From Bradyrhizobium archetypum (lineage in GTDB: Bacteria > Pseudomonadota > Alphaproteobacteria > Rhizobiales > Xanthobacteraceae): a stretch of 64,000 nucleotides of DNA. The notes below the pieces were generated by a model that saw only the letters and a program-made list of their open reading frames with translations, was not told where the DNA came from and ran no database searches. Positions 35,703-45,596 of the stretch are shown here, piece by piece (within the stretch, counting starts at the first letter, position 1; each line of letters begins with the position of its first letter). Where the stretch lies: assembly GCF_013114835.1 (NCBI RefSeq), contig NZ_JAAVLW010000001.1:124001-188000 (forward strand), given 5' to 3'. A program made the translations under genes and the position numbers.

Positions 35703-35915
35703 TCAGACTGCGTCACGAGACGCTTCCAGTCGGCGCAGGTGTGCGACGTGCTCACCTTGAATCCAGATAAAGCTGGTCAGGAGCCTCTTGGCCTCCTTGG
35801 TAGGTTGTCCGGCGTCGGTCATGCGCTCAATCAGCCTGCGCTGCCGAGCGTGGATCGTCTCCCCGTCCCGCACATGCCGCTGGACCATCTGAAGCGTGGT
35901 TTCACTGTAGCGCAT
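35703..35915 (-). CDS. Small helical hypothetical protein
   Basis: 70 residues: MRYSETTLQMVQRHVRDGET then HARQRRLIERMTDAGQPTKE and LLTSFIWIQGEHVAHLRRLE. Entirely alpha-helical, basic, without cysteines. It looks like a conserved rhizobial small protein, though I cannot name it. No operon partner. Confidence 0.5.
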   Translation of the reverse strand: MRYSETTLQMVQRHVRDGETIHARQRRLIERMTDAGQPTKEAKRLLTSFIWIQGEHVAHLRRLEASRDAV

Positions 35916-36771
35916 GCCTGAGCATAGCAGCCTTCGGCTCTTTCCGCAGACCTGCGCGAGTGATCGTTACCGGATGGCGGAGACGGAAGCGCAGTGAGTA
36001 GAGCTCGGTCCGGACGGACGCGGCAGACTAGGATTCTTTGTGAAAGAAGATGTCGTTGACCTCTTGTAGAGCGCCTCGATCCCATCAAAAATCCCGTGCT
36101 CTGTTGGAAATGGCACATCCATGTTTGCCTGCTCCTGCCAAGCCTGCACAAACCCGGCAAGCACCTTCACGACTTTGATAGTCTTCAAATGAAGCCATCG
36201 ACAAGAGAAAAGCGCGGCGCGCAGGCAACCTGATTGATGTGGGACCACAAACGTTTTTGGCTGATGAGATGCGGTTCGGTAGGCCCCGGACTTGCCCGAA
36301 ACTACCGGTCCGGGGCGCAGCCGAAATGTCAGGTAAACTTTGCAATCGGGCAGATGTAGAATTGTTGAGTCCACGGCGACAGATTGCGGGCCATCATTTC
36401 CTCGATCATTCGCTGCCGAAGAGGGGCTCATCGTGGCCATCTGGGTCTTCTGTCTTGAGAGGGTGGTGCGAAGACCAACATCCTCTCAGATAGGACACCT
36501 CAGTTCAGCAGGCTTGCCTCCACTCCCGTCCAGCGGGTTCGTTCAAACGTGGGCGAGATCAAATGGGTATACCCGGGCGAGATCATCGGAATCCGCATGA
36601 ACGAGCCGCTTGGCAGGTCGAGCCCGGTCGGAGCATCTTTCGGAGCCCCAATCCGGACATGCTCGAAAACCCACGGCGGTCGCAACGGGGCGTCCTGGGG
36701 CACGGTCGGTATCAGCACGACCGGCCCATTCGGGCGCGCCGGCGCCAATTGGCGGTGCCTGCAGGCCCGGC
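35916..36771. other. Region downstream of nopT without a confident gene
   Basis: Minus-strand frames at 35967-36440 (157 residues) and 36500-36775 (91 residues) contain some protein-like runs (TFVVPHQSGCLRAALFSCRW; PPWVFEHVRIGAPKDAPTGL) but no recognised domain. They may be remnants of another effector or transposase. Confidence 0.35.
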
Positions 36772-37557
36772 TCAAGACATTTTTCGCGTGGCAATTGATT
36801 TCAAATACAGCCCGTTGGGGTCGATATATCGGTCCGCGAGGCGTTGGAGCAAGCTATCCACCTGGTCTGATGGAACACTGAATTCTCCGTAGTTTGGATC
36901 GAAGAGCGTGGTCCTTCCATCCAACGTCGAGGTCGCAACTGTGTGTCTCCCACCTTCGACGAACTTCAAACTAAGCAAATACCTCGATCCGTCGGCAGTG
37001 ATTTTGCCCAACATGCTCGAGATGCTCGCAGGGTCGTCGAAGCTGTAAACCTTCTCTTTGTGGGATGGTTGCAAACCCGCTTCCTGCAACATGGCGTATT
37101 TTGCGTCGCTGTTGGCCTGAGGAGGTTCTGCTCCCTCGTCTCGCAAGTCCCCCCTGAGATCTAGATACCGCTGCTGCCACACAGCCGCTGAGCCGTGCCC
37201 GTCCGATCCAGGTGTTAGCGCAGTCATTCGGGATCTCGGGCTGTTCTGGAGATTGCCGAGCCACTCCGCCGTCAGCCCAACGCATATGCCGTTTACATTC
37301 GCGTCAGCCAATTCGGCCGACCTGTAGTCGAACAGTGGGTCATTCGGCCTCACTGGACCGGATGTACTGGGGTTATTTGGATCCGAGACATTGGGCTTGC
37401 TGGCACAGCACCCCATGTCGGGCAAGTCCCCAGGCAGCGGGCTCCGCCGCAGCGCGAGATCCGCAACTGTTTCCATAAAGCTGTCACTATCCACCGACTG
37501 ACTCGGTTCGACAGCTTGGGTCGGCGGTGTGGATAAGCCACTGATTCGATCATACAT
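36772..37557 (-). CDS. nopT: Type III effector NopT (YopT/AvrPphB-type cysteine protease, C58)
   Basis: 261 residues from MYDRISGLSTPPTQAVEPSQ. An upstream frame extension is rejected because this start matches the family. The autocleavage/lipidation segment DLPDMGCCASK (Gly49, Cys50-Cys51) is kept: after self-cleavage, Gly49 can be myristoylated and the cysteines palmitoylated in the host. The catalytic triad is intact: Cys92 (NGICVGLTAEWL), His205 (GGRHTVATS), Asp220 (LFDPNYGEF). It is secreted by the rhizobial T3SS and modulates nodulation. A tts-box-like element lies about 75 bases upstream. Confidence 0.93.
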   Translation of the reverse strand: MYDRISGLSTPPTQAVEPSQSVDSDSFMETVADLALRRSPLPGDLPDMGCCASKPNVSDPNNPSTSGPVRPNDPLFDYRSAELADANVNGICVGLTAEWLGNLQNSPRSRMTALTPGSDGHGSAAVWQQRYLDLRGDLRDEGAEPPQANSDAKYAMLQEAGLQPSHKEKVYSFDDPASISSMLGKITADGSRYLLSLKFVEGGRHTVATSTLDGRTTLFDPNYGEFSVPSDQVDSLLQRLADRYIDPNGLYLKSIATRKMS

Positions 37558-37630
37558 GGCCGTTCGCCTTTCCTTCAGCGTAAGTCCCTTCGCAATACGT
37601 TCGGGCTGCTCAGGGGTGCTCCGAACGATA

Positions 37631-37656
37631 GTCAGAAAAGCTGATCCCAAGCTGAC
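37631..37656 (-). promoter_or_regulatory. tts box-like element before nopT
   Basis: On the minus strand GTCAGCTT, a spacer, then CAGCTTTTCTGAC: the GTCAGCTT start of the TtsI-binding tts box with an imperfect second half. Distance and orientation suit nopT. The match is partial. Confidence 0.5.
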
Positions 37657-37799
37657 GGCCAGGCGCTACTGAGGTTAGGAAGAGAAGACGGACGGGGCGC
37701 GCGGACCAAATCGTGCGTGTTGGCGTATCGCAGCGGCCAAGGATAGCCCACAGCCGGTCGTGCTGTCTGATTACCAGGCTGGTCGTGGCCAGGAGCGGA

Positions 37800-38232
37800 T
37801 GATCAGGCGACGCTGCTCAGAGCGCAAATCTTCTTTTGGTTGATGGTCGCGAGCGATGGCTATGCGAAGAATTTCAGCATCTTCATCACGCCTGCGGCGC
37901 TATCATCTGACACGCTTTACGATGTGCTCACGGCACAGCCGAGTCTGGACGCCGGTCAAATTCAGCGCAAGCAGATGAAGCTCGCGATGTCGGTAGGGAC
38001 AAACATTCACTAGAGGATTGCCTAAGTAGACGGCCGGCATTTCTTGCAGATAGGCGAAGCGGCGGGCGTACCGAAAACCCTTGTTCAGGAATCAATCGAA
38101 CGTGTCGCCTTTACCGCTCAAGCTGCGCTCGGCAAAATCGAAAGCGAGCTGCCAAAGGGCTTTCCCGAAGCAATCCATAATTCGGTGAAAATCGCGGCTA
38201 TGCAGCGCCTGAGTTCATTGAAAGTGCACTAG
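37800..38232 (+). pseudogene. Decayed second hipA copy (C-terminal third)
   Basis: The DNA parallels hipA from about 34835 to its end: catalytic region (ATDGHAKNFSIF becomes VASDGYAKNFSIF), then LYDVLTAQPSLDAGQIQRKQ and the tail GEAAGVPKTLVQESIERV. Frameshifts and an in-frame stop (near 38013) break it. The 5' two-thirds are missing. It is a diverged partial duplicate 3.5 kb from the intact hipBA, with nopT between them. Confidence 0.85.
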
Positions 38233-38487
38233 CAGAAACATTGCGGTTTGCTACCATGGGGCGAACCGCATTTGCGCCGCATGGCGCTTACGACCGCACC
38301 GGCCGCCGTTGACTAGTACGCACGAAGTGGTCGCCGAAACGAAGACCTGCTGGATTGGATTCTGAGGCACCCCCCGGAATAGCGCCCCCTGAGTTGCCTG
38401 CGCCGCTAACTCCTCAGAACAGCTTGGCATTCAAGGCGAATAGTCAGAGAGTGGCTTATCAAGCAAGCCTAGTTATGCGAACTTTCG

Positions 38488-39960
38488 ATGGCACAGATCA
38501 AGACGCCCCCTGGGCACCGCACCCCGCGAATGGGAGCGCGTCAGATCTACGAAGCGCTTAGGGATCAGATCCTAGGGCGCGCGTACGGCGCCGATGGGCT
38601 GCTGCCGTCGTCCCGCGCCCTCGCCGCGGAACTCGGCGTATCTCGCGGTACGGTGACGATCGCGTATGAGCAACTCGCGGCTGAAGGCTTCATCGAGATC
38701 CGCCATGGCGCACGACCGCGCGTTATCGAGAGGGAACGCGTGCGCACTCCGTCGCGGCCGTTGTCACGGAAGGTGCGACTGTCGGGGTACGGTGAGCGTT
38801 TGAGACAGGTCGCGCCGCGCTCGGAGGAGCAATCTCGCAACCTGCTCGCAAATTTTCGATATGGGGACCTCTCACCTTCGGATTTCCCCGTGCTCGCGTG
38901 GAAAAGGGCCGTGGTCGCTGCAATGACACGGCGGCCCGCGAGATTGGCCTACAACGATCCTTGCGGCTCTCGGCGCCTGCGAATGGCGCTGCAGGCCTAT
39001 CTCTGGCGTTCGAGGACCGTGCGATGCGACGTCGATCAAATCATCATCGTGAACGGTTCGCAGCAAGGGCTCGATTTGTGTGCGCGACTGCTGCTCAACT
39101 CCGACGATCGGTTCGTGATGGAAGACCCTGGCTACCTGATGGCAAGGCACGTCTTCGCGGCGAACGGGGCTGCCGCCGTGCCGATTCCAGTCGACGGCGA
39201 CGGGCTGGACACGGAGCAGCTTGCAAAGACCGAAGCGCGGCTCGCGTACGTAACGCCGTCGCATCAATTTCCGCTGGGCGGCGTCATGCCGATCGCGCGT
39301 CGGCACCAGTTGCTCGGCTGGGCAAGGAAGTTCGACGCCTATGTAATCGAGGACGACTACGACAGTGAGTACCGATACGACACTAAGCCGGTCCCCCCGC
39401 TGCACGCGCTCGCAGCAAGCCAGGACGTCATCTATCTTGGGACAGTCTCCAAGACGCTCTCGCCTACGCTGAGGATCGGCTATCTGGTGGTGCCTTCTCA
39501 ACTCCAGTCCCTGTTCGCCGCGGCCAAGCAGATCATGGACAGGCACACGCCGCTGATCGAGCAGGAAGCGCTCGCGACGATGCTCGAAACCGGTGCATAC
39601 GACAGGCACGTCAAGCGAGTCCGACGGCGCAATGGCGAGCGGCGGCAAGTCCTGCTCGACGCTTTGCGCCGCAGATTTGGCGATCGAACCCAAATCGACG
39701 GCGCAGCCGCCGGCTTGCATGTGGTGGTCTGGTTTCGCGATCTGCCCCGAACGTCCGAAGCAGCGTTGATCGAAGCCGCTCGCGTCAAGGGCGTAGGCAT
39801 CTATCCGGTCACCCCCCTCTTCAGTCCTGACCGCCGGCATCAGCCGGACGTTGTCGGGCTTGTCATGGGTTACGCCGCACTGGAGGCGCGCCAGATCGAA
39901 CACGGCTGTCAGCTTCTGGCTCAGGCGGTCGATCAGCTTCGTTCGCGGCGATTGTCCTAG
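38488..39960 (+). CDS. MocR-type (GntR/aminotransferase) regulator
   Basis: 490 residues. The N-terminal winged helix is GntR-type (ARQIYEALRDQILGRAYGAD, SRALAAELGVSRGTVTIAYE). The C-terminal fold-type I aminotransferase domain keeps the PLP lysine (YLGTVSKTLSPTLRIGYLVV) and the aspartate region (YVIEDDYDSEYRYD). MocR proteins sense PLP or amino compounds and regulate adjacent genes. The nearest targets are the PaiB-like gene 100 bases downstream and the LysE relic. Confidence 0.9.
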   Translation: MAQIKTPPGHRTPRMGARQIYEALRDQILGRAYGADGLLPSSRALAAELGVSRGTVTIAYEQLAAEGFIEIRHGARPRVIERERVRTPSRPLSRKVRLSGYGERLRQVAPRSEEQSRNLLANFRYGDLSPSDFPVLAWKRAVVAAMTRRPARLAYNDPCGSRRLRMALQAYLWRSRTVRCDVDQIIIVNGSQQGLDLCARLLLNSDDRFVMEDPGYLMARHVFAANGAAAVPIPVDGDGLDTEQLAKTEARLAYVTPSHQFPLGGVMPIARRHQLLGWARKFDAYVIEDDYDSEYRYDTKPVPPLHALAASQDVIYLGTVSKTLSPTLRIGYLVVPSQLQSLFAAAKQIMDRHTPLIEQEALATMLETGAYDRHVKRVRRRNGERRQVLLDALRRRFGDRTQIDGAAAGLHVVVWFRDLPRTSEAALIEAARVKGVGIYPVTPLFSPDRRHQPDVVGLVMGYAALEARQIEHGCQLLAQAVDQLRSRRLS

Positions 39961-40060
39961 TCGCCATGCCCCTCCAACTGGACCATAAAAATCAGTGATA
40001 ACTGGCAGTTCTAACCGAACCAGGCTCGGTCTATCTCATGAATGAGAACGGAGAACCGCC

Positions 40061-40714
40061 ATGTATGTGCCCCCCGCCTTTAGAGATGACCAGGTCGAAA
40101 GCATCCGCGCGACTATTTGCTCCGCCGGCGTCGCCAACCTAGTCACGGCCACCGCGGACGGGCCGATTGCGACACCCTTGCCGCTCTTCCTCGATGAGAC
40201 CGAAGGAGAGCACGGGGTGCTGTACGGGCATTTGGCGAAGGCCAATCCACAATGGCGTTCGGCTCCGACCGGCGAAGCTCTGGCGATCTTCATGGGTCCG
40301 GAAGCCTACGTGACACCCTCATGGTACGCCACCAAGCAACAAACCGGGAAGGTGGTGCCGACATGGAATTATATCGCCGTCCACGCGTACGGGCCGGTCG
40401 AGTTCTTCCAGGAGCCCGAACGTCTGCTCGAGGTGGTCACGCGCCTAACGAACATCCATGAGAAGGCGCGCGCGAAGCCTTGGGCCGTCAGCGATGCCCC
40501 CGCCGACTTCATTGACTCCCAGTTGCGAGGGATCATCGGAGTGCGCATTCCGGTCACCAGGTTCGAGGGCAAGCGCAAGATGAGCCAGAACCTGCCCGAG
40601 GCTGACCGCATCGGCGTCGCCGAGGGCCTTGCAGCGTGCGAAAAGCCGCAGGATCGGGAAGTGGCTTCCCTCATTCCGGTTAGCGTAGTCATCGTGTGCG
40701 AAGACCGGCCCTAG
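40061..40714 (+). CDS. PaiB-family FMN-binding protein
   Basis: 217 residues, family length: MYVPPAFRDDQVESIRATIC, LYGHLAKANPQWRSAPTGEA, PTWNYIAVHAYGPVEF, and the C-terminal KMSQNLPEADRIGVAEGL. PaiB proteins are split-barrel FMN-binding proteins called negative regulators of sporulation/protease genes, but biochemical roles in proteobacteria are mostly unproven. It pairs with an upstream MocR regulator and a downstream LysE exporter, a recurring trio for handling amino acids or polyamines. Confidence 0.88.
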   Translation: MYVPPAFRDDQVESIRATICSAGVANLVTATADGPIATPLPLFLDETEGEHGVLYGHLAKANPQWRSAPTGEALAIFMGPEAYVTPSWYATKQQTGKVVPTWNYIAVHAYGPVEFFQEPERLLEVVTRLTNIHEKARAKPWAVSDAPADFIDSQLRGIIGVRIPVTRFEGKRKMSQNLPEADRIGVAEGLAACEKPQDREVASLIPVSVVIVCEDRP

Positions 40715-40747
40715 ACGAACTGGTTGACGCGATTAGAGGGGTGGGCG

Positions 40748-41355
40748 ATGCCGGACTTCCAGACGTTCATCCTGTTTTTGGCAGCGTCGCTGCTTGTGGC
40801 GATCACGCCGGGGCCAGGAATCTTCTATATCGTGGCGCGAACGCTTGTCGGCGGCAGAACGGAAGGGTTGGCATCGAGTGTTGGCCCTAGGTCTCGGCGG
40901 CCTTGTGCACGTGTTCGGCGGCGCCGTCGGCATATCTGCGCTCGTCATGGCAAGCGCCGAGGCATTCACTTTTTTGAAGATCGCGGGTGCCCTGTATCTC
41001 ATCTGGCTCGGGCTCAAGACCTGGCGCGAAGCGCGCATTGTCGAGCCGACCGAGGTGCAGACGACTGGGGTGCGTCGGGCCTTCCGCGACGGCATCATCG
41101 TCGAGGCACTAAACCCGAAGACGGCCGCATTCTTTCTCGCCTTCATTCCCCACCGCGAACGTCGCCGCGCAGTTCATCGTCCTCGGGCTCATCTCGGTTG
41201 CACTCAACACCAGTGTCGATTTGGTTGCGACCCATTTGGCTGCGAGAGCGAGAGCCGGCCTTCGACCGTTAATCCTTACCAAGATGCGACAGGTGTCGGG
41301 TGCCATCATGTGCGCACTGGGAGCTACGCTAGTCTTTGCCCGTCGCGCGAGTTGA
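40748..41355 (+). pseudogene. LysE-family exporter with two frameshifts
   Basis: Three frames join into one LysE protein: FLAASLLVAITPGPGIFYIV and ARTLVGGRTEGLASS; then LALGLGGLVHVFGGAVGISA to VEALNPKTAAFFLAFIP; then QFIVLGLISVALNTSVDLVA to the TGA at 41355. Shifts are near 40885 and 41148. LysE exporters release basic or other amino acids through five to six membrane helices. The coding quality of all parts is good, so inactivation is recent or the shifts are sequencing errors. Confidence 0.8.
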
Positions 41356-41696
41356 TATCCGGAGGTGGCTCATATCGATCGACTTCGTGCGCTTATCTGA
41401 ATGTCTTCTGTGGCTAGACCGGCCATGGCCGAGACGAAATCGACGCGAATGCCCCTTCTGCGAGTTCGGGAATGGCCGAGTTGAATCCGAAATTCGCTCC
41501 GGAGCTGACACCCGGATATTCCTGGCGCGCTGCGCGTCCCCCAAAAAGAGCAAATCGTTGATGTAGATCATTTCCAGAGACTACCAAAAATCGTATGCTG
41601 CACCTGGGAAATGACGCACGTTCTACATGGCACCGGCGTCAATAGCACAGGGAGATTTTAGCGGCCGTAAGACAGGATCCTCATGCTAGACGACTT
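41356..41696. other. Intergenic region, no gene seen
   Basis: A plus-strand frame here (WLISIDFVRLSECLLWLDRP) and its minus shadow have no recognised domain. It lies between the LysE relic and IS110 debris. Confidence 0.4.
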
Positions 41697-42084
41697 ATGA
41701 GCATCCCAGGCGTCGGTCCTCTCATCCCAGCTACCGTTCGGACATCCGTCCTGGATTCACGCGCCTTTTGCGACTGCGCGAGATTTCGCGGCCTGGGCGG
41801 GGCTGACGCCGAGGGCGCAGTCAAGCGGCGGAAAAGATCGGCTCGGCGCGATATCGAAGCGCGGAAATCGGCAACTACGGACGCTCTTGATCGTTGGTGC
41901 GACCTCGATCATCAAGCTTGCCAAACGAGGCTTGAAAGTCCCGCTCTGGATTCGGACCATGCTCCAAAGACGGCCGGTCAAGGTCGTATCGGTGGCGCTT
42001 GCCAACAAGATTGCGCGCACCATCTGGGCGTTGCTTGTCAGGGGCGGCATCTATCAGGCGCCAACTGCAATGCTAAAATCCTAA
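41697..42084 (+). pseudogene. IS110-family transposase C-terminal remnant
   Basis: SIPGVGPLIPATVRTSV (the IS110 C-terminal helix-hairpin-helix motif) is in one frame; after a shift near 41880 TLLIVGATSIIKLAKRGLKV, WIRTMLQRRPVKVVSVALAN and RTIWALLVRGGIYQAP follow in another. The DEDD catalytic N-terminal part is missing. Dead mobile-element debris. Confidence 0.85.
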
Positions 42085-42459
42085 TCTGAAGAGCTCTCCG
42101 GCAGAAGAAGAGGACTGCCGAGGAGGCAAGGTCTAAATCTGGGTGAACCCTGAATGACGACATTCCCGGCAGCAATCAGACCGCCTGACTCACTGCGCTT
42201 CGAGCGCGAGGAATTGATTGGGCGATTGCTTCCGCGGATATCATCGTGGCCAGCGGCCAAGTGCCGCGTTTACAGGCCGAACATATGACCGCACCGTCAT
42301 CCCTTGTTCAACCAGAGAAAGATCTTCCAGCCCGGGCCGCTCCACATATGAGTCAGAGCCCCTTTTAGACGCCGATGGGGGTCCCATTCCAGTGCCGATT
42401 GATAGTCTAGAGGCGTTCTCCCGGGAGAGGGCGGCCACGGCATTCACTTTTTCCATATT
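42085..42459. other. Debris between IS110 and IS91 remnants
   Basis: No gene recognised; only short frames. Confidence 0.4.
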
Positions 42460-42660
42460 TCAACGATTATTGAATTTGCCGCCGATGCCAGCCGGCACGA
42501 TCATGTGGATGTGCGGATGGTGGGTCATCGCCGAACCCAAGGTATGCAGCACCGCGGCGATGCGGATACGTGCGCCGAGATGCTCGGGATTTGCGGCGAT
42601 GATCGTCATCGCCTCGGAAGCCGCGAGGAACAGCAGGCCATAAGTGCCGATCGCACCCGA
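42460..42660 (-). pseudogene. IS91-family transposase fragment
   Basis: Minus-strand GTYGLLFLAASEAMTIIAAN, PEHLGARIRIAAVL, TLGSAMTHHPHIHMIVPAG: the conserved HUH (HxH) region of an IS91 rolling-circle transposase. Both flanks are missing. Confidence 0.85.
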
Positions 42661-42670
42661 TAATCGGCCA

Positions 42671-45400
42671 CTAGCGAACCTGAACCCGCGGTAAGCGCGC
42701 CGCAGGCAAGCGGACGACGATCTGGCTGTCCGTGATGTCGACGACTTCCTTGCGCTTCCTCCCGTCATCGTACCGCAATTCGAACGTCACTCCCGATGCA
42801 GATGGGGCAAAGGGCTCAGGCGTAAGGCTGATCCACCCCTCCCCCAAATTCAGAATGATCGGTCGATCCGCCCGGAATCGGGCGTCGAGCAGCACCAAGT
42901 CCAGTCGGAGAGACTGTAGCCGCACGTTGAGCCGTCGCCGCACGCCATCACGTGGCCAGATACGCAGGGTGTGAGCGAATGTCTCCATGATGCCACCGTG
43001 ACAAACCTGGCCAAAGATGGGATCGTCGGCAACGATCGTCGCAGCAGCGCGGACCGCCCCACAAAATCCCAGGTCGATCTCGCACGAGTAATACCACGTT
43101 CCACGGTGATGCGGCTGACCGAGCCATGTGGTCCCGCTCGGCGCCGGCTCGAAGCCGCCACCGGCCGCGCCGTCATTCTCCTCGCCCGGATACCAATAGC
43201 CATGACCGGCCGACGCAGGGCCGCTGTTCAGCAAAGCCCACGCGCTGAGTTGTGACGCATAGCCGAGACGAAGGAGCGGATGCGGGTCGTCTGCATCGTT
43301 CAGCGCATGATCAAGCAGCGCCCAGCCACCCATCTGCGCCATGTAAGTCAGCGTATAGGCGTCGCCCGCAGTCCCGCGATAATCGCTGCCCAGGTAGTAA
43401 TAAGCAGGTTCCAGCCAGCCACGGCAGAACAGATTTGCAGCGATCTGACGCTCCGCGAAGGCACGCGCTGCCGCCTTCGAAACCCCCATGGCGACAGGGT
43501 CGTCAAGGGCCGAGCGCGCCAGTGCCTGCGTTGATTCGAAGGCTGTGGAATCGAACGGATATTCAGACTTGAACAGGTCCGCCTTCGGATCGACGAAGGC
43601 GCGCACCTTACGCGCCCAGTGCGCCTCCAACGTCGCCGCCTCGCGCGTCAAGCCCGCCGTCGTGAGCGCCGAAACCAGTTCGGGGATCACACATTCGTTG
43701 TAGAAGCCGGTGCGGTAGGCAGACCACATCACCACGCGCATCGGCACCGTGAACATGGCCAGCGCCGTACCGTAGGCGCGTACCAAATAATCTCGTGCGC
43801 TTTGGCGGGTGGGTATCGCGGGATGGTCACGCGCGATGCGGTGCATGGCCAAATACATCGCGAAGATGTGCGGATAGTCATAAGGCCGCCAGATATGCAG
43901 GCGGCCCTTTGGGCCGGGATCGCTGCTTTCCCTGTTCTGCTTCCAATCCGGTATGCCGTAGAGGCCGTAGGCGTATGCCTCCTGTGTGGTACGTTGCAGC
44001 CCGCCCCAGACGAACGTATCTATATACCGATCCAGCGCCGCCACTTCCGCCACATCAGGATGCTCGGCATTCTTGGTCGCGAGGTAAGCGGGCTTGCTCA
44101 GCCCGGGATCGTCGCACGTCACCTCGTAGATGCGCCAGCCCTTGATCCGGTCGTAATTGTCCGGGCCAAGCAGGACCTGCGTCTCCATATTCCACTCGCC
44201 AAACAAACTGTCGTACCATTTGGACGGGTCACGATGCTGCCGCTTCACGATGAAGGCTGCGCGCTTCTTCATCATCGTCTCGACGGGCTCGGTAGCGAAG
44301 AATTCAAGAAAGGTCTGGCGCGCACCCGGCTGGTGCAGGGTCAGCCGGTTCTCGCCCAATCGCGAAAAGCGAACCCGCCACAGTCGCCTGCCAGCCCGAT
44401 CTGGCAACCGTTGCACCACCGTGTCGCCGGTAAATTCCGCTTCGATTCGCTCCACCGGAATGGAGGACGCGAGCGCGATGTCGACATGCAGGTCATTGGG
44501 AACCGTCATGCCCGGCATTACTTCCACGTCCACCAGACCGGCGTCCGCGATAGCCCTGCGCGCCGCCTCGTAATCGGCAACCCACTGGAAGCGGAGACGG
44601 TAACGCCGTTGCTCGGCCGGCGACAGGGACAGGGAATGGGTCGGCTGTCGCCAGCGAGTCCCGCCCGCCACTGCCTCGCCGGCGGCCGCCCCGCCCAAGA
44701 TGTAGGCGCACCACGTCCCACTGGCTTCGGCCGAATCCTTGTGGACATCCCAATATTCCAGTGACGTGTCCGCTTCCGGTAAGAGCATGAGAAAGGGACC
44801 GGTGCTGTTTCCGCGAATCCAGAAGATGTGCGATCCATGCCCCGAGACGAAGCTGTGCTTCAAAACAGCCACCGATACAGGTTGCCCTGCCGGAAATTCG
44901 GTGTTCATCGGCATGGGCAAATAGAGGTCGCCGACCTCCACGCTCGCCATGCCGTCGTTCCGCAGCATGATCTCCCACGTCAATCCAGCCTCGTCGACTG
45001 CGAGGCGGGTCGTAAGAAGGACGCCGGCATCGCGGGCTGCTAGTTCAAGGGCCGCGCTATCCATCGGCTTCGTTGCATCAACGCCGGTTCGAAGCGTATG
45101 CCACTCGGATCCGGCACGCCGAACTCTAGCGTGAGCCGTCCCCAGCACGGCTCCAGGCAGGACATAATCCGTGTCATACGCATCATTACGATAACGCAAC
45201 GAGGTAATGCCGTCTTGTGTGCACCCAACGACGAAGGGAGAGTCGGCCGCCTTCAACACCATGGCAATCTTGCGCTGCGGCCGATTGAGTGTAGGCACCG
45301 TAACGCCCCCGAACAACGCGCTACCCAAGAAGCTACTGCCCAACAGCATCGTACGACGCGTATACGTCCAGGCTTTAGACATGCCTTTGGTCTTCGTCAT
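42671..45400 (-). CDS. TAT-exported DUF5695-like glycosidase-fold protein
   Basis: About 909 residues. A twin-arginine signal (TRRTMLLGSSFLGSALFGGV) directs export. An N-terminal beta-sandwich (SLRYRNDAYDTDYVLPGAVL; EIMLRNDGMASVEVGDLYLP) precedes an alpha/alpha-barrel-like middle (LHIWRPYDYPHIFAMYLAMH; FYNECVIPELVSALT; GYWYPGEENDGAAGGGFEPA). This fits the DUF5695 architecture related to polysaccharide-active enzymes; my family call is from pattern memory. The start uses an ATG with a TTG one codon upstream. It is intact although hemmed in by IS debris, suggesting selection or recent arrival. Confidence 0.65.
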   Translation of the reverse strand: MTKTKGMSKAWTYTRRTMLLGSSFLGSALFGGVTVPTLNRPQRKIAMVLKAADSPFVVGCTQDGITSLRYRNDAYDTDYVLPGAVLGTAHARVRRAGSEWHTLRTGVDATKPMDSAALELAARDAGVLLTTRLAVDEAGLTWEIMLRNDGMASVEVGDLYLPMPMNTEFPAGQPVSVAVLKHSFVSGHGSHIFWIRGNSTGPFLMLLPEADTSLEYWDVHKDSAEASGTWCAYILGGAAAGEAVAGGTRWRQPTHSLSLSPAEQRRYRLRFQWVADYEAARRAIADAGLVDVEVMPGMTVPNDLHVDIALASSIPVERIEAEFTGDTVVQRLPDRAGRRLWRVRFSRLGENRLTLHQPGARQTFLEFFATEPVETMMKKRAAFIVKRQHRDPSKWYDSLFGEWNMETQVLLGPDNYDRIKGWRIYEVTCDDPGLSKPAYLATKNAEHPDVAEVAALDRYIDTFVWGGLQRTTQEAYAYGLYGIPDWKQNRESSDPGPKGRLHIWRPYDYPHIFAMYLAMHRIARDHPAIPTRQSARDYLVRAYGTALAMFTVPMRVVMWSAYRTGFYNECVIPELVSALTTAGLTREAATLEAHWARKVRAFVDPKADLFKSEYPFDSTAFESTQALARSALDDPVAMGVSKAAARAFAERQIAANLFCRGWLEPAYYYLGSDYRGTAGDAYTLTYMAQMGGWALLDHALNDADDPHPLLRLGYASQLSAWALLNSGPASAGHGYWYPGEENDGAAGGGFEPAPSGTTWLGQPHHRGTWYYSCEIDLGFCGAVRAAATIVADDPIFGQVCHGGIMETFAHTLRIWPRDGVRRRLNVRLQSLRLDLVLLDARFRADRPIILNLGEGWISLTPEPFAPSASGVTFELRYDDGRKRKEVVDITDSQIVVRLPAARLPRVQVR

Positions 45401-45596
45401 CAACCGTATCCGGTATCGCTACATACGGATGATCAAGGCGTGCCGTTTCCCGCCGTAAACGTCAACGCGACAAAGCGACATACGTTCTCAAGTACCCAGC
45501 AGTCGCAAGCCGGTCCTACCGGAGAACTCCCGGTGACCACCGCGAAGCCCCCCGCTGCGGCGCTAGTTGGGGGCGCGCGTCCGGGCGGCTTTGCTT

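Noticed and set aside
43619..44764. 381-residue plus-strand frame opposite the DUF5695-like gene
   Set aside because: Arginine/histidine-rich shadow with no domain; the minus strand has a TAT signal and coherent fold motifs.
45430..45596. Riboswitch or structured RNA upstream of the IS5 fragment
   Set aside because: GC-rich small hairpins are present but no conserved riboswitch core was recognised.
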